DNA of 64,000 nucleotides, from contig NZ_JADKCX010000001.1 in the NCBI RefSeq assembly GCF_016718685.1, positions 124,001 through 188,000 on the forward strand. Reading direction: 5' to 3'. The position numbers and the translations under genes are program-made. The notes beneath the pieces are model-generated. The model ran no database searches. It saw only the letters and a list, made by a program, of their open reading frames with translations, and was not told where the DNA came from. This DNA is from Haliscomenobacter sp. Its GTDB lineage: Bacteria; Bacteroidota; Bacteroidia; Chitinophagales; Saprospiraceae. Position 1 is the first letter of the stretch. Each line of letters starts with the position of its first letter. Positions 26,820 through 36,083 of the stretch are shown here, in pieces.

Positions 26820-27826
26820 TGGAACCAACAAAAAAAGAACTCCTTCTTGAGGTGGTGGATTTGTGCATGTACTTTCCGGTTCAGGGCGGCTTTTTTGATA
26901 AAACCAAAGGGCTGGTAAAAGCAGTTGACGGCGTTAGTTTCAAGCTTTACAAAGGCGTAACCTTTGGTTTGGTGGGTGAAAGTGGTTGTGGGAAAACCAC
27001 TACGGGCCGGTTGATCATGAAGGTGATGAACCCAACCAGTGGAAGCATTACCTTTTACGACAATGAGCTGGGCCCAATCGAATTGGTTCCCCTTTCCAAT
27101 CGACAAATGCGCCCGCTTCGAAAAAAAATTCAAATGGTATTTCAGGATCCCTATTCTTCCCTTGATCCTCGAATGACCATTCAGCAAATTGTAGGAGAAC
27201 CCTTACGGGCCAGCGGCAGAGGTGATTTGAATGATTACAAAAATAAAATTGCCGAAATCCTCCAAAAATCAGGCTTGAGCCCCGATTACATGGATCGCTA
27301 CCCCCATGCTTTCAGTGGTGGTCAACGCCAGCGCATCGGCATCGCCCGGGCTTTGGTGACCCAACCCCAATTGGTGGTGGCCGACGAGCCGGTTTCCTCG
27401 CTCGACGTGTCGGTGCAAGCACAAATATTGAATTTACTAAAAGAGCTCCAGCAGTCATTTGAGCTAACCTACTTGTTTATCGCCCACGATTTAAGTGTGA
27501 TTCGCTACATGTGTGATACGCTCGCGGTCATGTATGTTGGTCGGATTGTGGAGATGGGTCGCAGTGAAGACATCTTTAACCATCCGGCGCATCCTTATAC
27601 CGAAGGGCTTTTGTCCATCATTCCCCGGACAAGCACCAAAACAAAGCCGGAAAAAATGCTGAAGGGCGGCATTGCCGATGCTTCCGATTTACCATCAGGC
27701 TGTTATTTTCATCCACGCTGTCCATATGCGCAGGAAATCTGCAAAACGGAGTATCCTGCTTTGAGAGACATCGGGACAGAGCATCAAGTAGCCTGTCATT
27801 TTGATTTGGATTTGAAAGGAATTTAG
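26816..27826 (+). CDS. ABC transporter ATP-binding protein, DppF-type
   Basis: A 336-aa cytoplasmic ATPase. Walker A is GESGCGKT, the signature is SGGQRQRIG, and Walker B is LVVADEPVSSLDV. The C-terminal extension keeps CYFHPRCPYA. It completes the five-gene importer, with the start codon overlapping the upstream stop. The intergenic gap to the next gene is 22 nt, so the heparinase-like gene is probably in the same transcript. Confidence 0.93.
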   Translation: MMEPTKKELLLEVVDLCMYFPVQGGFFDKTKGLVKAVDGVSFKLYKGVTFGLVGESGCGKTTTGRLIMKVMNPTSGSITFYDNELGPIELVPLSNRQMRPLRKKIQMVFQDPYSSLDPRMTIQQIVGEPLRASGRGDLNDYKNKIAEILQKSGLSPDYMDRYPHAFSGGQRQRIGIARALVTQPQLVVADEPVSSLDVSVQAQILNLLKELQQSFELTYLFIAHDLSVIRYMCDTLAVMYVGRIVEMGRSEDIFNHPAHPYTEGLLSIIPRTSTKTKPEKMLKGGIADASDLPSGCYFHPRCPYAQEICKTEYPALRDIGTEHQVACHFDLDLKGI

Positions 27827-27848
27827 ACCAGCGCTTAAAAACAGAAAA

Positions 27849-29555
27849 ATGATAGAAATCATTACGCAAGAACACCCTCGCTTGTTCATCAATCAGGAAC
27901 GGATCAGCGAGTTAAAACGGCTTGAAACGACCGATCCCTTCTTTGCCGCATTAAAAAGTGGATTGATCAACAAAGCGACTGCTTTATTGACTGAAGACCT
28001 GGTGCCCTTTAAAATAACTGGCCCGCGCATGTTGAAAAATTGTCAGGAAATCCATTCCCGGGTATCCATATTGGCCTTATCCTGCCTCTTGACCGGCGAT
28101 GAAAAATACGCCATCCGGGCAAAGGATGAACTGATCTCCGCCGCCGCTTTCCCGCATTGGAACAAAGATCATTTCCTGGATACCGCCGAACTCATTACTG
28201 CCTTTGCCATTGGGTACGATTGGCTTTACCACGTGCTACCCAAAGCAGATCTTACGGCCATTAAAAATGCCATGATCAGCAAAGGAATTCAACCGGGTAT
28301 CGAAGAACACAAAAAGAACATTTGGTGGGCTGGGCACAAGTTCAACTGGAACCAGGTTTGTAATGGCGGCCTGATTATTGGCGCGCTGGCAGTTGCTGAT
28401 GAAGAACCCCAACTTTGTGAAGAGGTGTTTGACGCAACCGTGAAATTTTTGCCCATTGCCTTCAACAGCTATGGAAAAGAAGGCGGGTGGGAAGCTGGCC
28501 CCGATTATTGGCAGTACACCACCTGGTACAGTGTTTTACTGATCGATGCCTTACTCAAAGTGACTGGCGATGATTTTGGCCTTTCAAAAACCGAAGGGTT
28601 CAACAAAACCGGTTTATTCCCGATCTACACGGCTGGCCCCTTTGACAAGTTTTTCAATTTTGCCGACGCGGCTGAAACCTACAACCCCATACCCACCCTG
28701 TTTTGGTTGGGGAAACACTTCAACAACGACGTTTTTATCAACGAAAACCATCGCTTACTGAAAAAATCATTAAGCGACCATACGTATTGCGATGCGTTCA
28801 ATTTGGTTTGGTATGTGCCCGCACAATCAAATGTGCCCCAGTTGCCCTTGAATCGAAATTTCAGTGACATCAACATGGGAGTGTTCCGCAGCGAATGGGC
28901 CACCCCCCGAGCAACTTTTATCGCTTTTAAAGGTGGTTTCAATCAGGCCGACCATGCCCACCTCGATATTGGTTCTTTTGTATTGGATATGAAAGGAGTT
29001 CGTTGGGCCATCGATTTGGGCCGCGACAGTTATGATTTGCCTGAATATTTCAATCGCTCGGAAACTGGCGGACGCTGGAATTACTTCAGGTTGAACAACA
29101 AATCCCACAATACGCTGGTCTTAAACAACAGCATTCAGCGGGTGTTGGCTAAAGCCAAAATTATCAGTTATGCAGCAATGGGAAATGACCCGGAAGCCAG
29201 CATTGATCTTACGGAGGTTTATCTGCCTCACGCCAATTCAGTGATTCGATCCATAAAAATGCTTGATAACGCTGCCATCTTGATTACCGATAAAATTGAA
29301 TGGGCGGGTGATGAAAAATTGGTACAGTGGCAAATGCTTACCGATGCTGAAATTGTGCTTCACGGCAATAACGCCGAACTGTTGAAGGATGGAGAAAAAA
29401 TTGTGGCTACGATTCTTCAACCGGAAGCGGCGGTGTTTGCAGTTATCTCCGCCGAACAGGCAGAACCCGAAATGAACAATGCTGGTTTCAGACAGCTCAT
29501 TGTTAAATGGACAGAAATAGGTGACCTTAGCGAAATCGCAATTAGCATAGCTTAA
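27849..29555 (+). CDS. Heparinase II/III-like polysaccharide lyase, cytoplasmic
   Basis: A 568-aa protein with an (alpha/alpha)-toroid N-terminal half (about 1-330, with DTAELITAFAIGYDWLYH and GWEAGPDYWQYTTWYSVLL) and a C-terminal beta-sandwich that begins with the heparinase II/III signature region NQADHAHLDIGSFVLD. These lyases cleave uronate-containing glycans by beta-elimination using Tyr/His. There is no signal peptide, so it should act on imported oligosaccharides in the cytoplasm. It directly follows the ABC importer. Relatives include alginate, heparin and oligo-uronate lyases; the substrate here is open. Confidence 0.8.
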   Translation: MIEIITQEHPRLFINQERISELKRLETTDPFFAALKSGLINKATALLTEDLVPFKITGPRMLKNCQEIHSRVSILALSCLLTGDEKYAIRAKDELISAAAFPHWNKDHFLDTAELITAFAIGYDWLYHVLPKADLTAIKNAMISKGIQPGIEEHKKNIWWAGHKFNWNQVCNGGLIIGALAVADEEPQLCEEVFDATVKFLPIAFNSYGKEGGWEAGPDYWQYTTWYSVLLIDALLKVTGDDFGLSKTEGFNKTGLFPIYTAGPFDKFFNFADAAETYNPIPTLFWLGKHFNNDVFINENHRLLKKSLSDHTYCDAFNLVWYVPAQSNVPQLPLNRNFSDINMGVFRSEWATPRATFIAFKGGFNQADHAHLDIGSFVLDMKGVRWAIDLGRDSYDLPEYFNRSETGGRWNYFRLNNKSHNTLVLNNSIQRVLAKAKIISYAAMGNDPEASIDLTEVYLPHANSVIRSIKMLDNAAILITDKIEWAGDEKLVQWQMLTDAEIVLHGNNAELLKDGEKIVATILQPEAAVFAVISAEQAEPEMNNAGFRQLIVKWTEIGDLSEIAISIA

Positions 29556-29607
29556 GCAAATAAAATGATGAAACAGCACCACAACAGGATATGGCATAAA
29601 CATCTTC

Positions 29608-29642
29608 CGACAACGTTGTAGCAAATAAATACCGCACAAAAG
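29608..29642 (+). promoter_or_regulatory. Operator block copy 2 (palindrome ACAACGTTGT)
   Basis: This block is identical to copy 1 over 35 bp; the palindrome is at 29610-29619. It lies 96 nt before the ATG at 29716. It separates the importer/lyase transcript from the enolase-superfamily and GH3 genes, which implies an internal LacI-controlled promoter. Confidence 0.8.
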
Positions 29643-29715
29643 GCCTGGAATATGCTGTTTTTCTCGAGCTTAACAGCACGAAAACAGTCTTTTTATCAAC
29701 TCTAAAACCTTCAAA

Positions 29716-31008
29716 ATGAAACGACGCGCGTTTTTAAGGAATTCTACGGGCCTCGCGGGCTTATCATTGACGGGTCTGGCCATCAATCCTGCTGAAACGG
29801 CCTCCAGACCAGCAGACTTGAAAATTACCGACATTAGAGGGTGTACAGTGCGGGCCGGAGGTGAGAATTATCCAATCATAAAAATTTATACCAACCAGGA
29901 TGTGTACGGGCTTGGAGAAGTTCGGGACAGCGGACGACTCAGCCAGGCCTTGATTTACAAATCTTTTTTGGTAGGCCAGGATCCTTTGAACATCGAGGGC
30001 ATTTTGAAGCGCATCAAACCCATGGCTGGTCAGAGTCGCAATGGCGGAGGCTACAGTGCGATCGATATGGCCTTGTGCGACATTGCGGGCAAAGTGTTGG
30101 GCATACCCGCCTACCGGCTATTCGGATCAAAACGCAGGAGCAAGATTACGGCATACTGTGATACACCTTCCGAATCCGATCCGGAAGTGTACAAAGCACT
30201 CATGAAAAAGCGGCTGGATATGGGCTTCACCCATTATAAAATGGATTTGCAAAAACGATTGATTCAGGACAAACCGGGAGCACTGAGTGGGCAGTCTCCC
30301 ACCGACAAAGGACTGGCCTATTGGGGTGAATACGTTGAAGCAGTAAGAAGTGTGATTGGATATGATAAAGTGTTGGGCGCAGATCATTTTGGATACCTCA
30401 ACGTTGACGATGGGATTCGCCTGGGTAAAGCCATGGAAAAATACAGCCTGGCCTACATTGAGGATGTCATCAATTGGGACCGGACGAACTCCATCCAACT
30501 CAATAAAATGATCACCGAGGGTTCGCCAACACCTACCCTCAATGGCGAGGATCTTTTTGGATTGGAGGCTTTCCGCCCCTGGATCGAAAATCACGCGGCT
30601 GACATCATCCATCCGGATATGGAAACTTCAGGGGGAATTATTGAGACAAAAAAGATTGCGGATTACGCCAACATGTTTGGCATTCCGGTCATGTTCCATT
30701 TTGCGGGCTCCCCGGTTGGATGTATGGCAAGTCTGCATTGTGCCTGTTTGGTGGATGACTTCATCAGCATGGAAAACCACGCGGTGGATACGCCATGGTG
30801 GGGTGATCTGGTTACAGGGGTTGAAAAACCAATCATCAACAAAGGGGAATATACCGTTCCAGAAAAGCCAGGACTTGGCGTAGAATTGAATGAGGAAGTG
30901 ATAAAAGAGCACCTGATCATTCCCGGCTACTTCGAACCTACTCCTCAATTCGACAAACCAATGGTTGGCACTCATTTCGGCATCCCTGTTGATGCCATAA
31001 AAAAATAG
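29716..31008 (+). CDS. Tat-exported enolase-superfamily (mandelate racemase/muconate-lactonizing) protein
   Basis: A 430-aa protein. The N-terminus KRRAFLRNSTGLAGLSL is a twin-arginine signal. An MR/MLE capping domain (about 40-150) and TIM barrel follow; metal ligands are plausible in LGADHFGYL, AYIEDVINW and LNGEDLFG. Characterised relatives are sugar-acid dehydratases, cycloisomerases or epimerases. The substrate is unknown; a sugar acid or uronate derivative would fit the neighbouring lyase. Tat export of an enolase-superfamily enzyme puts it in the periplasm, which is uncommon. It is 6 nt upstream of the first GH3 gene. Confidence 0.8.
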   Translation: MKRRAFLRNSTGLAGLSLTGLAINPAETASRPADLKITDIRGCTVRAGGENYPIIKIYTNQDVYGLGEVRDSGRLSQALIYKSFLVGQDPLNIEGILKRIKPMAGQSRNGGGYSAIDMALCDIAGKVLGIPAYRLFGSKRRSKITAYCDTPSESDPEVYKALMKKRLDMGFTHYKMDLQKRLIQDKPGALSGQSPTDKGLAYWGEYVEAVRSVIGYDKVLGADHFGYLNVDDGIRLGKAMEKYSLAYIEDVINWDRTNSIQLNKMITEGSPTPTLNGEDLFGLEAFRPWIENHAADIIHPDMETSGGIIETKKIADYANMFGIPVMFHFAGSPVGCMASLHCACLVDDFISMENHAVDTPWWGDLVTGVEKPIINKGEYTVPEKPGLGVELNEEVIKEHLIIPGYFEPTPQFDKPMVGTHFGIPVDAIKK

Positions 31009-31014
31009 CCCAAA

Positions 31015-33537
31015 ATGAAGCATAAATTCACCACAGCTGTTTTGCAAAACCTACTGATTTTAGCTGGTTTGTTGTGCTCCATCGGCACATTTGCTCAATC
31101 CGTTGAAACGATTGATGCCTTGGAAAAAAGGGTGGATGACCTGCTTGGAAAAATGAGTGCTCAAGAGAAAATTGAGCAATTGTATTACCTGACCGATGGC
31201 AACGCCAGACTCAAGATACCCCAGTTCAAAGGGAGTGACGGGCCCCATGGTATTGGCAACAAGGCAAAGGGATTTTCTTCCTTTCCGGTTACCATCGCCA
31301 TGGCCGCCTCCTGGGATCCTGGTTTGATTACCCGCGTGGGCAGGGCCATCTCCATGGAACAGGCCGCCAGGGGAAAAGACCGAATCGCCGGGCCTACGCT
31401 GGACATGCTGATTGACCCCCGGATTGGCCGTGCACCGGAAACGATTGGTGAAGACCCCTTCCTCGGCGGCAGGATTTCCGCAGCATTTGTACTGGGACAA
31501 AACACCACCTCCGTTTTTGGCTCCATCAAACACTACAATTTAAACACCTACGAAGTCAATCGCCGAACCAACGATTACCTGAGTGACGAAAGAAGCCTGG
31601 TTGAATTTTGGGGCGCGCATTGGAAAAGAACCATTCAGTACGGAGGCGCCATTTCCGTGATGTGCGCCTACAATTGGGTCAATGGAGACAAGTGCGCGGA
31701 AAACCAGTACCTGATCAAGACCCTTCTGCGCGACCACTGGGGTTTCAATTATTACACCATGAGTGATTGGGGTGGGTTCAAAGAAACGGGTAAAGCCCTG
31801 AATGCTGAACTTGATTTTTGCGAAGGAAACAACCTGTACATCAAAGAGTTACCCGCCGGGGTTAAAACGGGCCTTTTTGATACCAACCTGATCAACCGGG
31901 CCACCAAAAATGTATTGCGCACCAAAATCATTTCGGGCATGATTGACGGCGTGCCTTCGGTGCCTGCCAACGTGATCGACAGCAAAGCCCACCGGGAACT
32001 GGTGTATGAAAGTGGGCTAAAAAGTTTGGTGTTGTTAAAAAACGAGCAAAACATCTTGCCCCTCAACAAAGAGAAGCTCAAATCCATTGCCGTGATCGGC
32101 CCCAACGCGGCCTTTTTGCCCCTGGATGGCAACAGCAGCTCAAAAGTGCTGCCCGCCTACCGCATCCCGGTGACTCAGGGGATCAAAGCCATTGTGGGTG
32201 AGCAACGCGTGCTGTACGCCAAAGGCTGCAACATGAGTGATACCAGCCGGTCGCAGTTCCAGGCGGCTCTTGACGCGGCGGCGCTGTCGGAATACGTGGT
32301 GTTTGTCGCCGGGCTGGACAGTACCATGGAAGGGGAGGGGTATTTTTTGGACAAAGAAGCCGATGAAAAAGGCGGCGGCATCCTTTCCCGACCCGACCGG
32401 CCTTCACAAACCGTTTTGCTGCCCGGCCTGCAGAATGAATTGATCAACGAAATTGCCAAGGTGAATCCCAACATCATTCTGGTGGTTATTTCCGGCGGCA
32501 CCTGTAGTGTCACCCCGGTTCTAAAAAATGTAAAAGGATTGCTTTATGCCTTTTACCCCGGGCAGGAAGGTGGCCGAGCCATTGCGGATGTGCTGTTTGG
32601 CCACTACAATCCCTCTGGAAAACTACCCGCCTCCATCCCCAAAGATGACCAACAAATTATCCCCATCAGTACCGACTTCAGGAATTTGGTGACTCGGGGC
32701 GTTGGTTACCGCTGGTTCGACACCCAACAATTGACGCCTGAATTTGCCTTTGGGGCCGGATTGAGTTATACCACTTTCACGTATACAAACATGCGCATCA
32801 ATCGTCCGAATGCCAGGATTGGCGACTTGATCGAAGTTTCTTTTGATGTAAAAAACACTGGGTCGTTGGCTGGCGAGGAAGTAGCACAACTGTACCTGTC
32901 TACGGGCAAAATTAAGCCAGCCCTGGCCATGCCCGTCAAACAATTGCGCGGTTTTGAAAAAGTGCTGCTGCGGCCCGGCGAATCCAAAAGAATCACGATA
33001 AAGCTGAGCCCGGAGGAATTGTACGTCTACCACGAACCCACGAAATCTTACCTGGTGCCGGAAGGAGAATATGTAGTGCAGGTCGGCGGCGCCTCGAATG
33101 TGCTGCCCCTCAAGGCCACTTTTACCCTGAACCCTGCCAAGGCCAAAGCCGACTTGCTGGTAACCAACATCCGCACCATGCCCGCTTTTCCCAAACCGGG
33201 TGAACCACTGGTGTTTATGGCCTCATTGATCAATGCTGGAACCGCCGCAACCCGCGCCGGGGACAAACACATCGTGCGCTTTTATGTCGATGGGAAAGAG
33301 GTAGCCTATTACTATTCCAACTCCACTTCCATCCCGGTAGCCGGAATGGAGCTTGCCTGCGGGCAGGGATTGAATGGAACAAACTGGATCACTCCAGCAG
33401 GCACCTTCAACATCACCGCGAAAGTTGAGGTAGCCGGAAGTAAGGACCTGATCAAAACAAACAATACTTGTGAGGCTCAGCTGATTGTCCCGCACGGGAA
33501 AGTTATTCCTAGGGAGATTGTGAATATTTTGAAGTAA
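31015..33537 (+). CDS. Secreted GH3 beta-glycosidase with C-terminal CARDB-like domain
   Basis: An 840-aa protein with a signal peptide ending TFAQ. GH3 N-domain barrel with nucleophile Asp in YYTMSDWGGF, then the alpha/beta sandwich (IAVIGPNAAF) and the fibronectin-III-like domain (FAFGAGLSYTTFTYTN). After about residue 700 there is an extra module, KADLLVTNIRTMPAFPKPGE and onward, resembling a CARDB/adhesion domain. GH3 enzymes remove terminal beta-linked glucose, xylose or GlcNAc. The first part resembles branches that keep SIKHYNLNTYEVNR, where most have KHFAANNQE. Cotranscribed with the preceding gene. Confidence 0.88.
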   Translation: MKHKFTTAVLQNLLILAGLLCSIGTFAQSVETIDALEKRVDDLLGKMSAQEKIEQLYYLTDGNARLKIPQFKGSDGPHGIGNKAKGFSSFPVTIAMAASWDPGLITRVGRAISMEQAARGKDRIAGPTLDMLIDPRIGRAPETIGEDPFLGGRISAAFVLGQNTTSVFGSIKHYNLNTYEVNRRTNDYLSDERSLVEFWGAHWKRTIQYGGAISVMCAYNWVNGDKCAENQYLIKTLLRDHWGFNYYTMSDWGGFKETGKALNAELDFCEGNNLYIKELPAGVKTGLFDTNLINRATKNVLRTKIISGMIDGVPSVPANVIDSKAHRELVYESGLKSLVLLKNEQNILPLNKEKLKSIAVIGPNAAFLPLDGNSSSKVLPAYRIPVTQGIKAIVGEQRVLYAKGCNMSDTSRSQFQAALDAAALSEYVVFVAGLDSTMEGEGYFLDKEADEKGGGILSRPDRPSQTVLLPGLQNELINEIAKVNPNIILVVISGGTCSVTPVLKNVKGLLYAFYPGQEGGRAIADVLFGHYNPSGKLPASIPKDDQQIIPISTDFRNLVTRGVGYRWFDTQQLTPEFAFGAGLSYTTFTYTNMRINRPNARIGDLIEVSFDVKNTGSLAGEEVAQLYLSTGKIKPALAMPVKQLRGFEKVLLRPGESKRITIKLSPEELYVYHEPTKSYLVPEGEYVVQVGGASNVLPLKATFTLNPAKAKADLLVTNIRTMPAFPKPGEPLVFMASLINAGTAATRAGDKHIVRFYVDGKEVAYYYSNSTSIPVAGMELACGQGLNGTNWITPAGTFNITAKVEVAGSKDLIKTNNTCEAQLIVPHGKVIPREIVNILK

Positions 33538-33754
33538 GTGCCTCGCCTAGCTTCGAGCGCTAAACAGTAATGCATTTACGCATGCAGCTCCACTGTATTT
33601 TTTAGACGAATCGACGTTCTGCGCGCTTGCGTCGGGTTTGGCGGCGAAAAGTGTGTTGCGCAGCCAATTCATCCTTGGGTGAAAACAGACTCATCACCCT
33701 GCGCGGGGGTGCTAAGCAAAGCACGGTGCTAAATAGATACAAAATGATAAGCTT
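33538..33754 (+). other. Intergenic region between the two GH3 genes
   Basis: 217 nt with no gene I can support. A 69-codon antisense frame has no domain and overlaps the start of the second GH3. GTGCTAAGCAAAGCAC near 33709-33724 could form a small hairpin. No ACAACGTTGT copy is present, so the second GH3 gene may rely on read-through or on an unrecognised promoter. Confidence 0.5.
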
Positions 33755-36079
33755 ATGAAAAATTTTGCTCTGCTTTTGGCTTTGATGGTCTGCGCAATGC
33801 TCCACGCGCAAGTAAACCCCAAACCCATCTACAAAGACCCAGCCGCCCCAATTGAACTGCGCATCAAGGATCTATTGGCCCGCATGACCCTGGAGGACAA
33901 ATGCCGACAAATTGACATTTGGCACCCTAAAATGGATTTAAGCCAACCCGCCGAGCTCAAAAATGCCATCGCCGCTTTGGGCGATACCGTAAAAAATGGC
34001 ATCGGCTTTTTGCAATTCAATGTTCGTATGAATGATGCCGCGTACATGGCTCGGTTCAACGCCATTCAGAAATATTTTGTGGAGCAGACCCGGCTGGGTA
34101 TCCCCGCCATTTCAAATGCAGAAGGTTGCCATGGTTTTGTGGGCAACGAAGATCAACCCACTGTATTTCCCGTTTCCGCCTCACTGGGCAGTACCTGGGA
34201 TACCACTTTGGTTGAAGCAGTTTTTAGTGCCGTGGCCAAAGAAATGCGCGGTTTTGGGGTGACTCATGCCGCTACACCCGTGATTGATTTGCTGCGCGAC
34301 CCCCGTTTTGGCAGGGCCGACGAGATGTTGGGCGAAGACCCCTACCACGTCGCACAACTGGGCGTTGCGGCCATTTTGGGTCTACAAGGCCGCTCGCCCC
34401 AAATTGATGGCCAGCACTTGATTGCCTGCGCCAAACATTTTACCGGCCATGGCCAACCAGAAGGCGGCACTAACCTGGCCCCTTCAAATTTGTCGGAAAG
34501 GGTGCTGCGCGAAAATCATTTTTTCCCTTTTGAAATGGCGGTTAAAAAAGCAAAGGTACGCACGGTCATGGCCTCGTACAATGAAATTGACGGGGTGCCC
34601 AATCACGCCAACAAATGGTTGCTCAATGATGTGCTGAGGGGTGAATGGGGTTTTACGGGTTATGTGATCTCCGATTACGATGCGGTCAATCGGATGGTGT
34701 ACCGCCAGCATTCCAGCCTCAACCAGGCAGAAGCCGGAAAACGCGCCATCAATGCCGGAATGGATTTTGAATGTCCCAGCAACTGGAAAAATTATTGTTT
34801 TCGTTTTTTACCCGCCCTGATTAAAGCAGGTGAAGTCAAAGCGTCTACGCTGGACTCTGCAGTAGCCCGGGTGTTGCGCAATAAATTCATGATGGGCCTG
34901 TTTGAACAGCCTTACATCCAGGCGCTTGATGAAAAAGCAAAAATGGAAGCCAAACTAAAGCACCGTCAACTGGCACTACAAGCTGCCGAAAAAGGAATGA
35001 TTCTGTTGAAAAACGACAACAATACCCTGCCCTTCAGCGAGACAAAAATCAAGCGACTGGCCATCATTGGCCCCAATGCCGATGAAGTACATTATGGCAC
35101 CTATTCAAACGACATTTCGCCCGGCGTAAATATCCTGGAGGGCTTGCGCAACTATGGAAAAGGAAAGTTTGAAGTGGTATTTGCCGAGGGCTACAAGATT
35201 TATGAAAACGACCCGAGCATCAAAGCCGAGGACAAAACGATCGAAGCAGAAAATCGGCGAATTGCCGAAGCGGTAGCGTTGGCAAAAACTTGCGATGCGG
35301 TTTTACTGGTCATGGGGGGCAATGAACTCACCTGCCGCGAGGAGTGGAAAAACCATACCGGAGACCGATTCGACCTGGATCTCCTCGGAAGGCAAAATGA
35401 TTTGGCCAAAGCCATTATTGAGTTGAACAAACAAACAGCGGTGCTGCTGATCAACGGTCGGCCACTCTCCATCAATTATTTAGCCGAACAAGCGTCCGCC
35501 ATCATCGAGGGCTGGTATTTGGGCCAGGAGCAGGGCAACGCCGTAGCCAATGTGGTGTTTGGCAAAGTGAATCCCAGCGGCAAACTGGCTGTCACCATCC
35601 CTCGCCATGTGGGGCAATTGCCGGTTTATTACAACCGCAAGCCCTATGTCCACGAAAGTGATTACATCAGCGGGCCGTATTCTCCCTTGTACCCATTTGG
35701 TTTTGGACTGAGTTACACACAATTCAACTACAGCAACCTGACCTTGAGCAGCAAAAAAGTAATTGTGGGTGAACCCCTGAACGTGAGTGTGGCCGTCACC
35801 AATACCGGCGAGCGGGATGGCGACGAAATTGTGCAGTTGTACCTCCGCGATCTGGTTAGCTCGGTCACCCGGCCCGTGCAGGAACTGAAAGATTTTGCCC
35901 GGGTTCAGCTTAAAAAAGGAGAAACCAAAACCATTTCATTTAGTATTACCGCGGATAAATTGCAGTATTATGGATTGGACATGAAACGGATCGTGGAGGC
36001 GGGTGAATTTGAAGTGCAGGTTGGGAAAAGTTCAACCGACTATCTAACAGCTAACTTTGAGGTGATTAAGCAGCAATAA
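33755..36079 (+). CDS. Secreted GH3 beta-glucosidase/beta-xylosidase
   Basis: A 774-aa protein with a signal peptide (MKNFALLLALMVCAMLHAQ). It has the standard three-domain GH3 layout: the barrel with KHFTGHGQPEGG and nucleophile Asp in GYVISDYDAVNR; the sandwich domain with IIGPNADEVHYGTYSND; and the Fn3-like tail with FGFGLSYTQFNYSNL. The length is normal. The GRADEMLGEDPYHV and TGHGQPEGG variants are common in beta-xylosidase/beta-glucosidase branches. It is convergent with lacI at a 4-nt gap. Confidence 0.9.
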   Translation: MKNFALLLALMVCAMLHAQVNPKPIYKDPAAPIELRIKDLLARMTLEDKCRQIDIWHPKMDLSQPAELKNAIAALGDTVKNGIGFLQFNVRMNDAAYMARFNAIQKYFVEQTRLGIPAISNAEGCHGFVGNEDQPTVFPVSASLGSTWDTTLVEAVFSAVAKEMRGFGVTHAATPVIDLLRDPRFGRADEMLGEDPYHVAQLGVAAILGLQGRSPQIDGQHLIACAKHFTGHGQPEGGTNLAPSNLSERVLRENHFFPFEMAVKKAKVRTVMASYNEIDGVPNHANKWLLNDVLRGEWGFTGYVISDYDAVNRMVYRQHSSLNQAEAGKRAINAGMDFECPSNWKNYCFRFLPALIKAGEVKASTLDSAVARVLRNKFMMGLFEQPYIQALDEKAKMEAKLKHRQLALQAAEKGMILLKNDNNTLPFSETKIKRLAIIGPNADEVHYGTYSNDISPGVNILEGLRNYGKGKFEVVFAEGYKIYENDPSIKAEDKTIEAENRRIAEAVALAKTCDAVLLVMGGNELTCREEWKNHTGDRFDLDLLGRQNDLAKAIIELNKQTAVLLINGRPLSINYLAEQASAIIEGWYLGQEQGNAVANVVFGKVNPSGKLAVTIPRHVGQLPVYYNRKPYVHESDYISGPYSPLYPFGFGLSYTQFNYSNLTLSSKKVIVGEPLNVSVAVTNTGERDGDEIVQLYLRDLVSSVTRPVQELKDFARVQLKKGETKTISFSITADKLQYYGLDMKRIVEAGEFEVQVGKSSTDYLTANFEVIKQQ

Positions 36080-36083
36080 ATAC

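Noticed and set aside
33602..33811. A 69-codon minus-strand frame between the GH3 genes
   Set aside because: No domain or start signal, and it overlaps the signal peptide of the second GH3 gene.
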